This document shows positions 1 to 10,288 of a DNA stretch of 64,000 nt, in pieces. The stretch is from Hippasteria phrygiana. Lineage: Eukaryota > Echinodermata > Asteroidea > Valvatida > Goniasteridae. The stretch's first letter is position 1. Each line of letters begins with the position of its first letter. The position numbers and the translations under genes were made by a program. Under the pieces are notes generated by a model that saw only the letters and a list, made by a program, of their open reading frames with translations, did not search any database and had not been told where the DNA came from. The DNA lies in contig JAZGUH010000153.1 of NCBI GenBank assembly GCA_037893225.1, forward strand, positions 1,240,001 through 1,304,000, in the 5' to 3' direction.

Positions 1-1299
1 ATGAGATAATGATAATTTACCTGCAGATGTGCACTTTAATCTGGGATGTTAATTAGCCAATGTGATAAATAAATGCAGAATAGTCAAATTTTAAAATTAT
101 TTTTCATCAAAGATTGATTTTTGCCAGTCTTGTTTAATTACATGTACAAACATGTGGTGCCTTTTTTTGCAGCCAGCCATGGCCAGGCCCAGTATTGTAT
201 TGGATATTTCAGTCCAGTTAGTTGCATGCACAATTTACAGGACAGTCTTTTGTCAACTTTTGACTGAAAAACGTTTTTACTCACTTTGTCTTCAAGGTGG
301 AGCTTAAATTCACCATTGTCTTATTTATTTATATTTCTCCCAATAAAAAATTCCTCCACTAAATACATTACATTCCTACATGTGTATAGTAATTCATATA
401 TACTAATAGTGAACATGAAGAAGAGAAGTCTGAAATAGCAAGCCCAGCAAACCACTTAAATGCAGTGGATTTAAAATCAAAGTAGATGGTTAACTTCACT
501 CATTTATTTTAATTCTTGAGGTAAACATAATTTTTCACTGGATAAAATGTATTTCTGTAAAGATTTTAAACCATTATTGTAAAGTTACATTTATGTTAAC
601 ATATACTTTACCATTGAAGGTTAGAACTGCCACAGAGTTCATCAGAAATATATATGAAACACACCATTTGTTACATCTCTTTTTTCATGTATTTTCAATT
701 TCCATCCTGAAAAATTAAATTGGCAGATGTACCGGTCATTATACTACTCAGTGTAAAAAAAATCGACATTACATGCATGTATTTTTTCTATTACATGTGG
801 AATAGTAACCACGTAAACACACTGGCTGTCATCAAAGGTTATAGTTCTAAATTTGCATTCGGAAGTATTAAAATATACCTCACATGTTCACTCATCATCC
901 GCACAAATATTTCGTATAGGCCTACACTTTATTTAATGTCTAAATAAACTTCAGCTGCACTACAGAAATCAGCTGCACTACAGATACTTCGCGGATTTTA
1001 ACGACACGTACGTCGCGCGTGCCGCCTACACGTCAACTTAATGACAGTTTCATGCTACTTCGCTGCGCTCATACGCATGAAAAACAGTTTATTTCTAATG
1101 GACGAAAAGATCACAGAATGAGAAGAAAACACAGACATTTTGAATCTCAGAAGTTTTATTAAAGCATGGGAAAGGGTCCGTCACATTGCGGCTGAGTGCT
1201 TTACTCCATTTTTTTTTTTTTTTTTTAACACTATAATAATTATATATCGCGTTGTACAGATTCTATATTAAAAACCCAATACATATGTTGAATATAATA
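1..1299. other. gene-free AT-rich stretch
   Basis: I see no supportable gene. The only open frame here (720-947) has no recognisable domain and starts at a non-ATG codon. A 16-base segment beginning tcagctgcactac occurs twice in a row near 951 and 970, and a T run lies at about 1209-1227. This is probably intergenic DNA, or distal 3' sequence of the retrotransposon that begins downstream. Confidence 0.5.
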
Positions 1300-1800
1300 A
1301 TTCCTGTCATCTTGGCCCTCTAGGCCGTTCGAGTATCGCCCCGGAATCCATCATAATTTCCGTTAAATACAATATAATTCATGTCATCTTGGCCCTCCAA
1401 GCCCTTCGGGTATCGCCCCGGAATCCTCTGTGTTACACAATCAAAATTTCCATTAAATACAATATCATTCCTGTCATCTTGGCCCTCCAGGCCCTTCGGG
1501 TATCGCCCCGGAATCCTCTGTTACACAATCATAATTTCCATTAAATACAATATAATTCCTGTCATCTTAGCCCTGCAGGCCCTTCGGGTATCGCCCCGGA
1601 ATCCTCTGAGTTACACAATCATAATTTCCGAAAATACAATATAAATTCGTGACATCTTGACCTCTGCGCTTCGCCAGGGAATCTACTCTAATACATCCAA
1701 AATACTTAAGAAATATCAATTTCGGAAAACTCAAATTTATGCCATCTTGGTCCTTTATGTTAACAAATCTTAATACTCAAATTCTTGCCGTCTTGGCCAT
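1300..1800. repeat. degenerate ~90-bp tandem minisatellite
   Basis: The phrase gtcatcttggccctc followed by cgggtatcgccccggaatc recurs at about 1306, 1383, 1473 and 1561. Decayed copies lie near 1651, 1741 and 1787. Spacing is 77, 90, 88, 90 and 90 bases. The block lies just 3' of the tyrosine-recombinase frame (which is on the minus strand), so it may be the 3' non-coding part of that retroelement. That link is inferred. Confidence 0.75.
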
Positions 1801-2303
1801 TTATTAGACTGTTTGGGTATCTCCCCTGAATTACTCTTTCTATCTTACAGCCATTACGAATTGATACAATTTTACTCACTCATATTTGATTCTCATTATT
1901 ACCGGTACCCTTTCTCTTCGTTTAACAGTAAAGGCAATTCTGGTTATGCATTTTCTATATTATGTTTATTAATTGCGATAGACAACGTTTAACAATAATG
2001 ATATCAAAGAATTATATGAACAATATAATCCTGATTTCGTTCATTTACTTTATAATTCACTTCTTATTTCCTAACATTTAATAGACCTGCACATCTGGCA
2101 ACTGAGTCGCATAAATCACAATAGCGATCATTTCCTTCTTCAATTCACTGATTCTATTTCCTTACATCTAAAGGTCTATACCTGAACACTAATCGCATAA
2201 ATCATAATTGATATGAAATAAAATACAACGAAATAGAAATTGTCAAACACTTTCAAATGAAAAATGGTTGTTATGCTTGAATTTTTGCATTACACATTTC
2301 TTT

Positions 2304-3332
2304 TCAGTCAGACAAGATTGTGGAAGATACGGCTAGTCTCTGATCCAAGTCTCTTTGTACGTATCTGGTTTTTGCCGTTGTAGTTTTCCAACGCCCATGT
2401 TGCATAATGAGATCTTCAGAGATTCCTTTATTTGCAAGGTGTGTTGCTCCTCCAGATCTTAGGCTATGTAGGCCATAAGCTTTGGGTTCTTCGATTCCTA
2501 TTTGTTTCAAAGCATCCAAGAATATTTCTCTACATCTGGTGTAACTTAAGGGTTTATGAGATAAAGGTTTGTAAGATTTACTACTAGACAGATAAGATAA
2601 TGGAGTGAAAATGAAAGAATCTTGACCAACTTTTAGACCACACTCAGACATGTACCTCAATAATAATGATACTGGGGAGTATTTATCGTGATAATTATAT
2701 ATATAAGCCGTACTTCCTTCTCTAAATACATCTGTTTTAGAACGGGGGATAAATATGCTCAGACCTTTATCATTTGGTAACAATGTTAAATGGCTGGCTT
2801 TGAGCTGTGCAACTTCATCATGTCTAAACATTAATGCGTATTTAAGGGACACATATGAAGCTGTTCTTAATTCCATCAAATTATTGCTCGGACCATCAAA
2901 CTTGTCGATTATAGTTTTTACGTGTTCTAATGATAACGGGCGTTTCTGTGCAGGTGGCTTATGGAAATTCTTCCTTCCGCTTGTGATAATTTGTTGTACG
3001 ATGGGAGAGTCTACGGGGTTAGATTTCGAGTTAACAAGGGAGTGTAGCCATTTGAGTGAGGCAGCTATTGAAATAAAAGTGCTATCTGAATGACAATCAG
3101 ACATTTTTTCAACTAGGTAGGCAGCAATAATTTCGTCCTGAATGGGTAAGTTAATTTCAATTTTTGATCTATTTAGCCAAGCGAAAAAATGACGACATTT
3201 GTAGAGATATGAAGATACTGTTCCCTCGGCCTTAGCGAATAAGACGTCTTGAAAGATTTGCTTCTTGACACCTTGAAAATTGTTGGGGAATTCTGTCCAA
3301 AATCGTTGGTTGTATATAATCTGTTTTGCCAA
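2304..3332 (-). CDS. DIRS-order tyrosine recombinase (integrase)
   Basis: About 342 residues of a phage-type tyrosine recombinase, the enzyme DIRS-order retrotransposons use in place of a DDE integrase. Catalytic signature in order: first arginine in MFRHDEVAQL, the H-x-x-R box in HSLRSGGATHLANKG, the second histidine in HGRWKT, and the nucleophile tyrosine in TRYVQRDLDQRL close to the C terminus. The residues before about 130 form the N-terminal SAM-like part. The frame lies directly behind the RT frame (stop at 3360) and in the same phase, but two TAA codons (3360-3362 and 3351-3353) separate them. There is no ATG at the 5' end of the open frame; the first codon is TTG. The true start, or a splicing or recoding route, is therefore unclear. 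No internal stop or frameshift is seen, so the enzyme looks young. Confidence 0.88.
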   Translation of the reverse strand: MAKQIIYNQRFWTEFPNNFQGVKKQIFQDVLFAKAEGTVSSYLYKCRHFFAWLNRSKIEINLPIQDEIIAAYLVEKMSDCHSDSTFISIAASLKWLHSLVNSKSNPVDSPIVQQIITSGRKNFHKPPAQKRPLSLEHVKTIIDKFDGPSNNLMELRTASYVSLKYALMFRHDEVAQLKASHLTLLPNDKGLSIFIPRSKTDVFREGSTAYIYNYHDKYSPVSLLLRYMSECGLKVGQDSFIFTPLSYLSSSKSYKPLSHKPLSYTRCREIFLDALKQIGIEEPKAYGLHSLRSGGATHLANKGISEDLIMQHGRWKTTTAKTRYVQRDLDQRLAVSSTILSD

Positions 3333-3359
3333 GGAGAAGAAATAAAGACGTTAACTACG

Positions 3360-5333
3360 TTATAGCTTGGTGAAATCTAAGTTTAGTGCACAAATGACTC
3401 CTGAGAATTCGGGGGAACCTAGAAAATAATTCTTATTTCTACACTGTTCCAATAAACTTGAACCTTCGAGAGAAATAAAGCCTGTTATCCATTGTCTGTA
3501 GCAGGACCACAGCAATGGCCAAAAAACTGAAGATGGCCACCATGGAAATACAAGTGTTCCTTTTCCTTTACATGAAAAGATATGCTGAAGAACGGAGGGA
3601 ATGAGAACTACGGGGGGGACTAGAAGACAATTTTCTCCTGCCCAATTTTGAGAAAAGGCATCCACCCCATGTGTCCCTGGGTTCCAGAATCTTGAATAAA
3701 AACGTGGAAGTTTGGCATTATAATAACAAGCAAAGCAGTCTACGGTAAAGGGACCCCATAGGTCCGAGAGCATTTGGAATAAATTATCTGATATCATCCA
3801 GTCATCAGTATCTATGAGTCTACTAATTAAGTCAGCCTGCTCGTTTTCATTTCTTGGGATCCACTGAACCTCTAATCTCACATTATTTTGCAAACAGGTT
3901 TGAAAAATATTAAGCGAAAGTTTATGTAAATCAAGCTTCATGCTTCCCACTTCGACAATTCTAGCAGCAGTTTGGCTGTCTGTAAAGACCTTGAGCTGAG
4001 AATTCCGGATAATTGGCAAAAATGAAGTGATGGCAAAAAGAATGGTATTGAGTTCCCGCCAAGTGGAACTTTTCTGAGACTCTCCATCTGTCCAAAGTTT
4101 ATGTGCAGTGTGAATATCGTTGCAAATTATTGCTCCCGAACCTGTGGAGCTGGCATCACAGCATACAATTTTACTTACAGTCTTGTGAGTAAATAATTGT
4201 CTGACATTTAGGTGGTAGACATTTTCTTTCCAGAAATTTATATCGTCTTTGCAAAACATGTCTAAGCATATAGCATCATCTTCATTTGATGCATTTGCGA
4301 TCTTTATTTGACAGTGTCTAGTCATTAACCTGGTTATATTTCCACATACTGGACTTAGTGAAATGATTTGCCCAACAAATGAATGCAGTTTGCGGACAGT
4401 TATAACTTGTGAGTCTTGAATCTCCGATATCGTTCTGTTAATCTTATTTATTCTTCTTTCTAAAACCTTAATGGTGCCTTCTCGTGTGTTCCAGGTCATG
4501 CCTAACCATTCAGTAATGGTAGAAGGGTCCCATTTGCTCTTCTCTATATTGTAAACAAATCCAGCTCTTAGAAGGTCAACTCTTACATGTTTTGAAACTG
4601 CTTTTGCGATTGAAATGTCTGATTCTATGTTATCGGTACACCTGGGAACTACTATGAAACCATCATCCAAGTATAATGCTATAAGGATGCCACAAGATCT
4701 CCAATGAGTGACAAGGGGCTTAAGAGTTTTAGTAAAGAGCAGAGGAGCTGATGTTAGGCCAAATGGGAGTACGTTAAATTCAAAGAATCTACAAACACTA
4801 TCAATGATCCAAGAAAATCCTAAGTATTTCTGATAATCGGGAGAGATGTCTATGTGATGGTAGCCCGATTTCAAATCGAATGTGAACATGAGGGCGCCCT
4901 TTGAAATATATTGTAATCCGATCTTCCAATCATCAAGCTTGAAGTGTGTCTTCTGAATAAACTTGTTTAGTTTACTTAAGTCTAAGATTAATCTCTTCTT
5001 TCCTGAAGCATGCTGGGATACTGATAGAGGACTAGTAACATATGAAGGTTGACCTTTTTCTGTGATCCTGTTAGATGACAGTAATTCTAAAACCGATTCA
5101 GTAACAAAAGAATTTTCCATTCTAGCAGATCTATTGTTCTCAAAAAACATAGAAGGCGGTTCGTCAGTGAAAGGGATCCTATAACCCTCATTTATAATCG
5201 ACATGACCATTGGAGAAGCCCCAATATTCGACCAGAAACTGGAATGCAAATTTAATCTGCCTTTTATCTTAATTTGGTCTGAACACAAACTATTGATATC
5301 ATGAGAATCGTAATTACATCGTACCTCAAGCAC
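3360..5333 (-). CDS. DIRS-like reverse transcriptase-RNase H polyprotein
   Basis: About 657 residues. The RT core runs from roughly residue 85 to 290 (ILDLSKLNKFI, FTFDLKSGYHHI, PFGLTSAPLLF, and the catalytic YLDD box near residue 220). RNase H follows at about 390-500, with CCDASSTGSG, an ELN glutamate, FTDSQTAA and NEQADLISR supplying the acidic residues. The C-terminal ~130 residues (VDCFACYYNAKLPRFYSR, DAFSQNW) resemble the conserved region after RNase H in DIRS1/PAT-type elements, called methyltransferase-like in the literature; I see no clear DPPY catalytic box. Transcription order is gag-like frame, this frame, recombinase. The listed 5' end is a GTG and the frame stays open further upstream, overlapping the gag-like frames, so the protein is probably made by frameshift or splicing. 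Confidence 0.88.
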   Translation of the reverse strand: MLEVRCNYDSHDINSLCSDQIKIKGRLNLHSSFWSNIGASPMVMSIINEGYRIPFTDEPPSMFFENNRSARMENSFVTESVLELLSSNRITEKGQPSYVTSPLSVSQHASGKKRLILDLSKLNKFIQKTHFKLDDWKIGLQYISKGALMFTFDLKSGYHHIDISPDYQKYLGFSWIIDSVCRFFEFNVLPFGLTSAPLLFTKTLKPLVTHWRSCGILIALYLDDGFIVVPRCTDNIESDISIAKAVSKHVRVDLLRAGFVYNIEKSKWDPSTITEWLGMTWNTREGTIKVLERRINKINRTISEIQDSQVITVRKLHSFVGQIISLSPVCGNITRLMTRHCQIKIANASNEDDAICLDMFCKDDINFWKENVYHLNVRQLFTHKTVSKIVCCDASSTGSGAIICNDIHTAHKLWTDGESQKSSTWRELNTILFAITSFLPIIRNSQLKVFTDSQTAARIVEVGSMKLDLHKLSLNIFQTCLQNNVRLEVQWIPRNENEQADLISRLIDTDDWMISDNLFQMLSDLWGPFTVDCFACYYNAKLPRFYSRFWNPGTHGVDAFSQNWAGENCLLVPPVVLIPSVLQHIFSCKGKGTLVFPWWPSSVFWPLLWSCYRQWITGFISLEGSSLLEQCRNKNYFLGSPEFSGVICALNLDFTKL

Positions 5334-5374
5334 ATCGATCGTTGAACTTCGCTTCGAACTTCTTTACCCGGACA

Positions 5375-5703
5375 TTAGGTAGATGACTGGATTGGTCCTG
5401 AGGAGATCGCTGATCCTGGATCGGTACTGGGTGTGCTTGCGGAGTAGAGATTGCTGGCGGTGGAACCGGCGGTATCGGTGTGCAAGGAAGATGGATATGC
5501 GGCGAGGAAGGGTCGTTGTGAAATGGGGGCTTGCCAAGGGATGATGTTCCTGGTGTGGAAGGTGTTGTAGCCAATTGCGGGACTAGCTCGAGCTCTCGGT
5601 CTAATTGGGGTCGATAGCATGCCTGTGTTGCGGAGGGGGCAATGCCTGGCCCAGTGGCCTGACATCCCGCAGCTGAAGCATGTTGTGTCAGGATTTGGCA
5701 AGC
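5375..5703 (-). CDS. gag-like frame with CCHC zinc knuckle, proline-rich
   Basis: The open frame starts with a single retroviral-type zinc knuckle, CFSCGMSGHWARHC (C-x2-C-x4-H-x4-C), followed by a low-complexity Ser/Pro/Thr tail. A second minus-strand frame (5326-5574), rich in proline, overlaps it and runs into the start of the RT frame. Position 5' of RT fits the nucleic-acid-binding C terminus of Gag. The frame has no ATG at its 5' end. A possible splice acceptor (gttcag) lies at about 5709-5704, so this may be a second gag exon joined to the frame at 5864-6070. The joining is inferred. Confidence 0.6.
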
Positions 5704-5863
5704 CTGAACAAAAAATTTAATTAAAAAACAAAAGCAAGCAAAAGGAAAGCCAGAACAGAAGCAAAATTAAATAAATAAATAAACAAACAAAGGCAGACGA
5801 AATGTGAAACACAATCAATGTTAGGTTCATGATTTAGAAGCAGCAGTAAAAGGAGCAAACAAA

Positions 5864-6070
5864 TTAATAAGCAAAATGTACATTGAAGGAGATTAGAAGT
5901 CTGTTAAAGTATCGGGTGGGGTGGGCTGTAGGGAACGGAAACTTGTCGAAATAATCCTTGAATTTATCGAAGAGAGCTTCAGTATTAAACGAAGTGGCCT
6001 GATCTTCTCGAGACATTGTGATGACATACAAAGGAGCACTCAGCGCAAGGTGTTTGACCTGAACTGTCAT
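5864..6070 (-). CDS. possible gag N-terminal frame of the DIRS-like element
   Basis: A short minus-strand frame (68 residues) between the zinc-knuckle frame and the LINE insertion. An internal ATG in good context (ACAATGTCT, reading MSREDQATSF) is a plausible Gag start; the upstream ATG falls inside the LINE target duplication. The 3' part ends at a TAA at 5864-5866, with no continuous frame to the zinc knuckle. It shows no recognisable domain. The assignment rests on position and strand only. Confidence 0.35.
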   Translation of the reverse strand: MTVQVKHLALSAPLYVITMSREDQATSFNTEALFDKFKDYFDKFPFPTAHPTRYFNRLLISFNVHFAY

Positions 6071-6076
6071 CTGTTG
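6062..6076. repeat. 15-bp target-site duplication, left copy
   Basis: AACTGTCATCTGTTG at 6062-6076 is repeated exactly at 12027-12041. The flanking bases differ (g/c before, t/c after), so the duplication is 15 bp. It brackets the LINE and marks a target-primed insertion. Confidence 0.9.
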
Positions 6077-6553
6077 TTGTTGTTGTTGTAGAGTGGGTTG
6101 GCGCGTACGGCATTATACTATGCCCTTTGCGCCATTAGCGAAAGATAGTGCGTCTCAACAGCAGTCTAGTTGTATACCTGGTACAGTAAGTACGAGTGAG
6201 CGGTATACGCATGCGTGACGGTCAAAATGCGGTAATTTCGACTCTGAACAAATCAAGATTATAGAATCGATACAAAAAAACAAAAACAGGGTGAATTTGT
6301 GTAGGAAGGGCAGGTAAAGGTAGGGAATAAGGAAAGCGTTCATGATCCACATGAGACACAAAGTGTCATAAGTGTCCTGCAAGGCCGGACCGTGTACCGT
6401 GCAGTTTAAGGGCCCGGGCCCCGCTCGGGTGATTCGCAGGTCCGCAACACCTTCAGGTGATGATAAGTGACACTATGTCCAGCCAACCATTCACGCTCCC
6501 CCATCCCAGAAGCTGGTGTAATATCAAGAGTATCGGCGAGGTGTATCGGGGAA

Positions 6554-9500
6554 TTATATATTGACATTACAATTATGTACATACTTGATAATATGGTGGC
6601 CATTTTGTTTGGGTTCAAGGAGTTGTTGGAGTGTTATTTGGGTATTGGGGAGATTAAGTGATTTTATGAGTATTTGTCTTTGGATGTTATATTTACGACA
6701 ATTCAGGAGAAAGTGCTTAACATCCTCTGTACATGAGCATACTTCACATAATCCATTTGGATGTTTGCCGATTTTATATAGGAAATTATTCAGACCTTTA
6801 CATGTGCCAAGTCGAAGTCTATGCATGATAACTTCTTGAGTACGTGTCATTCCCCAACTAGAGAAAATATAGGAGGCCTTATATTTCATGGTATTTAGAT
6901 TAGTGCTGGGAAGGGTTTGGTTCCATTTTTCTTTAAGTTCTTCTTTGAGAATATGTTTAATTTCATTATCTAAAAGGGGTATGTGGTGATCGATGCTAGT
7001 TTTATGTGTGGCTGATTTAGCAATTTCGTCTGCTCTTTCATTTCCATTGATCCCACAGTGTCCAGGGATCCATTCAAAGATAACTATATTGCCTTGGCAA
7101 TGGATGTTATTTAAGGTGTGGCGAATATCACAAACGATTTTATGTTGGGGGAAGGTTTTCGAGATAGACTGGATGGCGCTAAGGCAATCACTGAAAATAC
7201 AGGTGTGTAAAGGTTTAACATCTTCAACCCATTCTAGAGCAAGGAGAATAGCAAAAAGTTCTGCCGTGAATATAGAGATGCCATTATTAAGGCGGGAGGC
7301 TTTACTGTATTTAAGTTGGGGGATGTATATACCACATCCGACAGTGTCATGGGTGGGATTGTAGGATCCATCCGTGTATATATGTAGATAATTAATCCAT
7401 GTTGTATTAATGGTTTCTAAACTAAGATTTCTCTTGTCATATATATTTGTAGCATTTGCCACCCGAGAGAGGATCTCAGTGGAGATAGAGGGCTTATTGT
7501 AATGCCAGAAAGGAGTAGGGTCATTGAGGGGGAAAGTTGTATAAGGGTATTGAGAGATCCTGGCTTCAAAAGGTGTGTTGTGGGTTGTAGACATCCATTT
7601 GTCAGCAAAATAATGCTTTTGCCAGTTATCTGAAAAAATGTAATCATTAGGATGGGTTTTGTGGGCATTTACTTTGATTCCGTAAATATTACATAAGAAC
7701 TGTCTGCGTAAAGCCAGGGGTGGATCTCCACATTCTGTCTGCAGCCTAAAAAGTGGTGAACTGTGAATAGCTCCTGTACAGATTTTAAGAGCTTGATATT
7801 GGATACTATCAAGTTTTTGTTTGATAGTCAAGGATGCAGAGTCAAAGGCTTCACACCCATATTCCAAGATAGGTTTTATTAGTGCACTGTAGAGCTGATA
7901 TAGTGTTTTACAATCGGCCCCCCAGGAAATACCGCTAATGCATCTGAGGATGTTAAGTCTCTTTTTACATTTGTTAATTATATTGTCTATGTGTTGATTC
8001 CATGTTAATTTGCTGTCAAAAATCACTCCCAGGAATTTGGCCGATGACAAAGTCTGCAATTTATGGTTTTGGATGTGCAGGGAGATATTGAAAATTCTTT
8101 TGTTGGTAAACAAGACAGCAATTGTCTTAGGGATGGACAACTTGAAACCCCATTTGTCACACCATAAATTGACATTATTTAAGTTTTGTTGAATTTTCTT
8201 TTCTAGGTAAGATGTGTTCCTGTTGGATTTCCAGATGGCCATATCATCTGCATATTGCGAGACATTGGCATCAACAACATGGTGGGAGAGATCATTGACA
8301 GCAACATTAAAGAGCAGAGGACTGATAACACTGCCCTGTGGGACACCATTTTCCAGAGTTCTTTCTTTAGAAAGAAAGTTATTGACTTTAACTTGAAATT
8401 TTCTATCAGAGAGAAAATTGTCAATCCATTTTATTATTCTGCCATATATACCCATGGATTGTAGTTTGATAACGATACCTTTGTGCCAAAGCATATCATA
8501 AGCTTTTTCGATATCAAGGAAAATGGCAAGGGTGCTTTCTTTATTACTCCGAGCTTTATTGATAGATGATTCTAAATTGACAATGTGATCTTTGGTACTT
8601 CTTCCTTTCCGGAAACCACTCTGATGGTTGGATAAAAGATTGTGAGTTTCTAAGTACCAAAGTAATCGAGAATTTACCATGCGTTCCATGATTTTACAGA
8701 AGGTAGACGTGAGGGCAATGGGTCTATATGATAGAGGGTTGGTGGAGTCTTTTCCAGGTTTAAGGAATGGAATAAGGATAGCATCCTTCCATTGTTTAGG
8801 GCATTGAGAGGTATACCATATCATGTTAAAAATGATGAGGAGGTAATTACGAATTTTCAGAGGGAGATGTTTGATAATAGCGTTACTTATTCCGTCTTTA
8901 CCTGGAGATGTGCACTTGGATGAATCAATAGCATGGTTTAATTCTTCCAAATTAAAAGGTTCATTGATCACACTGTCATTGTTACTATTAATATAAAAAT
9001 CTTTTTCAGCTTCACTTTTGATGGGTATAAATGAAGGGCTGTAATTGTTTGTACTGCTGACATTAGCATAGCTGTCAGCAAGGGCTTCAACCTTGTCTTC
9101 AACCTTTGTGCCATTGTGGTTTAGAACAGGGATGCTGTTGGTATTTCGGTTTTTCTCTATTCGTTTAATTTTATTCCAAATAATTTTGGTATTTGTTTTG
9201 GGGTTTATTTCGTTGCAGAAATTTTCCCAGTCTTTCCTTTTGGCATTTTTAATTGTCTTCCTGGCTATGGCACAAGCCCTTTTGTACAGTATTAGGTCTG
9301 CAGGGAGACGGGTTTTTCTGAGGATTTTAAGAATTTTTTTCTTATTATCAATGGCCTGCTTACAATCATCATTCCACCAGGACGTAGGGGTTTTATGATA
9401 ATTTGGATTGGTTTTCGGAATTGAGTAACTCATGGCTGATTCGAGCTCATTGATAAAGTTGTTATACGTGTCATCAATGTTATCTGATGTGTTAGGTTCA

Positions 9501-10288
9501 GAGATATTTTGATTGCAGGCAGTTTTATATTTACTCCAGTCAGCTTTTTTAATAGACCATTTAGGTGTGAAATTGGCTTTATTTTTATGAATAGGATGAT
9601 TATAATTGATAATAATAGGGCAGTGATCACTTCCCCAGGAATCATCTAGAACCATCCAGTTACATTTAGCAGCTATATTAGGTGATACAAACGTGACATC
9701 AATACATGAGAGAGTGCCATGGAAGGTATTTACTCTTGTACCCTCACCAGAATTGATACAAATCATATCAAAATCTGTTGTAATATCCTCAATAATCCTG
9801 CCATTATGATCCAGTTTGGAGCTGCCCCATAGAGGGTTATGACTGTTTAAGTCTCCACAAATTATGCAAGGTTTGTCGATTTTATTTAAGATCTCTCTGA
9901 AAGACTTATCGTCTAAGGTGTTGCATGGGTTATATATATTAATGACGTTAATTTTATTTTTATGAATATCATACAGTTCACCAATTTGATACTCAATGGG
10001 AGTGTCAGAACCATATATGTATTTGAAAGCTAGGCCACGTTTGACAAGAAAGGCACAGCCTCCTCCCCTTTTTTTAGCTCCTGTGTTTTGTCTGTCATGA
10101 CGATAAATGTCATAACCAGGTAGGGTAAACTGTTTCCCTTCTTTGAGCCAGGTTTCTTGAATACATATGAGGTCTGGTTTTTGTTTAGGGGGATAATTAT
10201 TGATTGAGGATTTAAATTCATTACTATGAGCTGTAAGAGACTGTGCGTTCCATTGTAAGATTAATACCATAATATAAAGGAAAATCAT
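6554..10288 (-). CDS. LINE ORF2: endonuclease, reverse transcriptase, RNase H
   Basis: 1244 residues, intact. AP-type endonuclease at about 10-230 (LQWNAQSL, CIQETW, GDLNSHNPLWG, GSDHCPI). RT at about 470-760 with FLDIEKAYD near 590, NGVPQGSVISPLLFN, and the catalytic YADD near 681. RNase H at about 970-1100 (IYTDGSYNP, ELFAILLALEW, FSDCLSAI, GNERADEIAK). A C-terminal zinc-finger-like motif follows (CEVCSCTEDVKHFLLNC), typical of this LINE group. The start ATG at 10288-10286 overlaps the ORF1 stop as ATGA. These enzymes nick target DNA, prime reverse transcription there and remove the RNA strand. Confidence 0.95.
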   Translation of the reverse strand: MIFLYIMVLILQWNAQSLTAHSNEFKSSINNYPPKQKPDLICIQETWLKEGKQFTLPGYDIYRHDRQNTGAKKRGGGCAFLVKRGLAFKYIYGSDTPIEYQIGELYDIHKNKINVINIYNPCNTLDDKSFREILNKIDKPCIICGDLNSHNPLWGSSKLDHNGRIIEDITTDFDMICINSGEGTRVNTFHGTLSCIDVTFVSPNIAAKCNWMVLDDSWGSDHCPIIINYNHPIHKNKANFTPKWSIKKADWSKYKTACNQNISEPNTSDNIDDTYNNFINELESAMSYSIPKTNPNYHKTPTSWWNDDCKQAIDNKKKILKILRKTRLPADLILYKRACAIARKTIKNAKRKDWENFCNEINPKTNTKIIWNKIKRIEKNRNTNSIPVLNHNGTKVEDKVEALADSYANVSSTNNYSPSFIPIKSEAEKDFYINSNNDSVINEPFNLEELNHAIDSSKCTSPGKDGISNAIIKHLPLKIRNYLLIIFNMIWYTSQCPKQWKDAILIPFLKPGKDSTNPLSYRPIALTSTFCKIMERMVNSRLLWYLETHNLLSNHQSGFRKGRSTKDHIVNLESSINKARSNKESTLAIFLDIEKAYDMLWHKGIVIKLQSMGIYGRIIKWIDNFLSDRKFQVKVNNFLSKERTLENGVPQGSVISPLLFNVAVNDLSHHVVDANVSQYADDMAIWKSNRNTSYLEKKIQQNLNNVNLWCDKWGFKLSIPKTIAVLFTNKRIFNISLHIQNHKLQTLSSAKFLGVIFDSKLTWNQHIDNIINKCKKRLNILRCISGISWGADCKTLYQLYSALIKPILEYGCEAFDSASLTIKQKLDSIQYQALKICTGAIHSSPLFRLQTECGDPPLALRRQFLCNIYGIKVNAHKTHPNDYIFSDNWQKHYFADKWMSTTHNTPFEARISQYPYTTFPLNDPTPFWHYNKPSISTEILSRVANATNIYDKRNLSLETINTTWINYLHIYTDGSYNPTHDTVGCGIYIPQLKYSKASRLNNGISIFTAELFAILLALEWVEDVKPLHTCIFSDCLSAIQSISKTFPQHKIVCDIRHTLNNIHCQGNIVIFEWIPGHCGINGNERADEIAKSATHKTSIDHHIPLLDNEIKHILKEELKEKWNQTLPSTNLNTMKYKASYIFSSWGMTRTQEVIMHRLRLGTCKGLNNFLYKIGKHPNGLCEVCSCTEDVKHFLLNCRKYNIQRQILIKSLNLPNTQITLQQLLEPKQNGHHIIKYVHNCNVNI

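Noticed and set aside
1381..1644. 87-residue frame with repeated WPS-PFGYRPGIL
   Set aside because: It merely translates the minisatellite.
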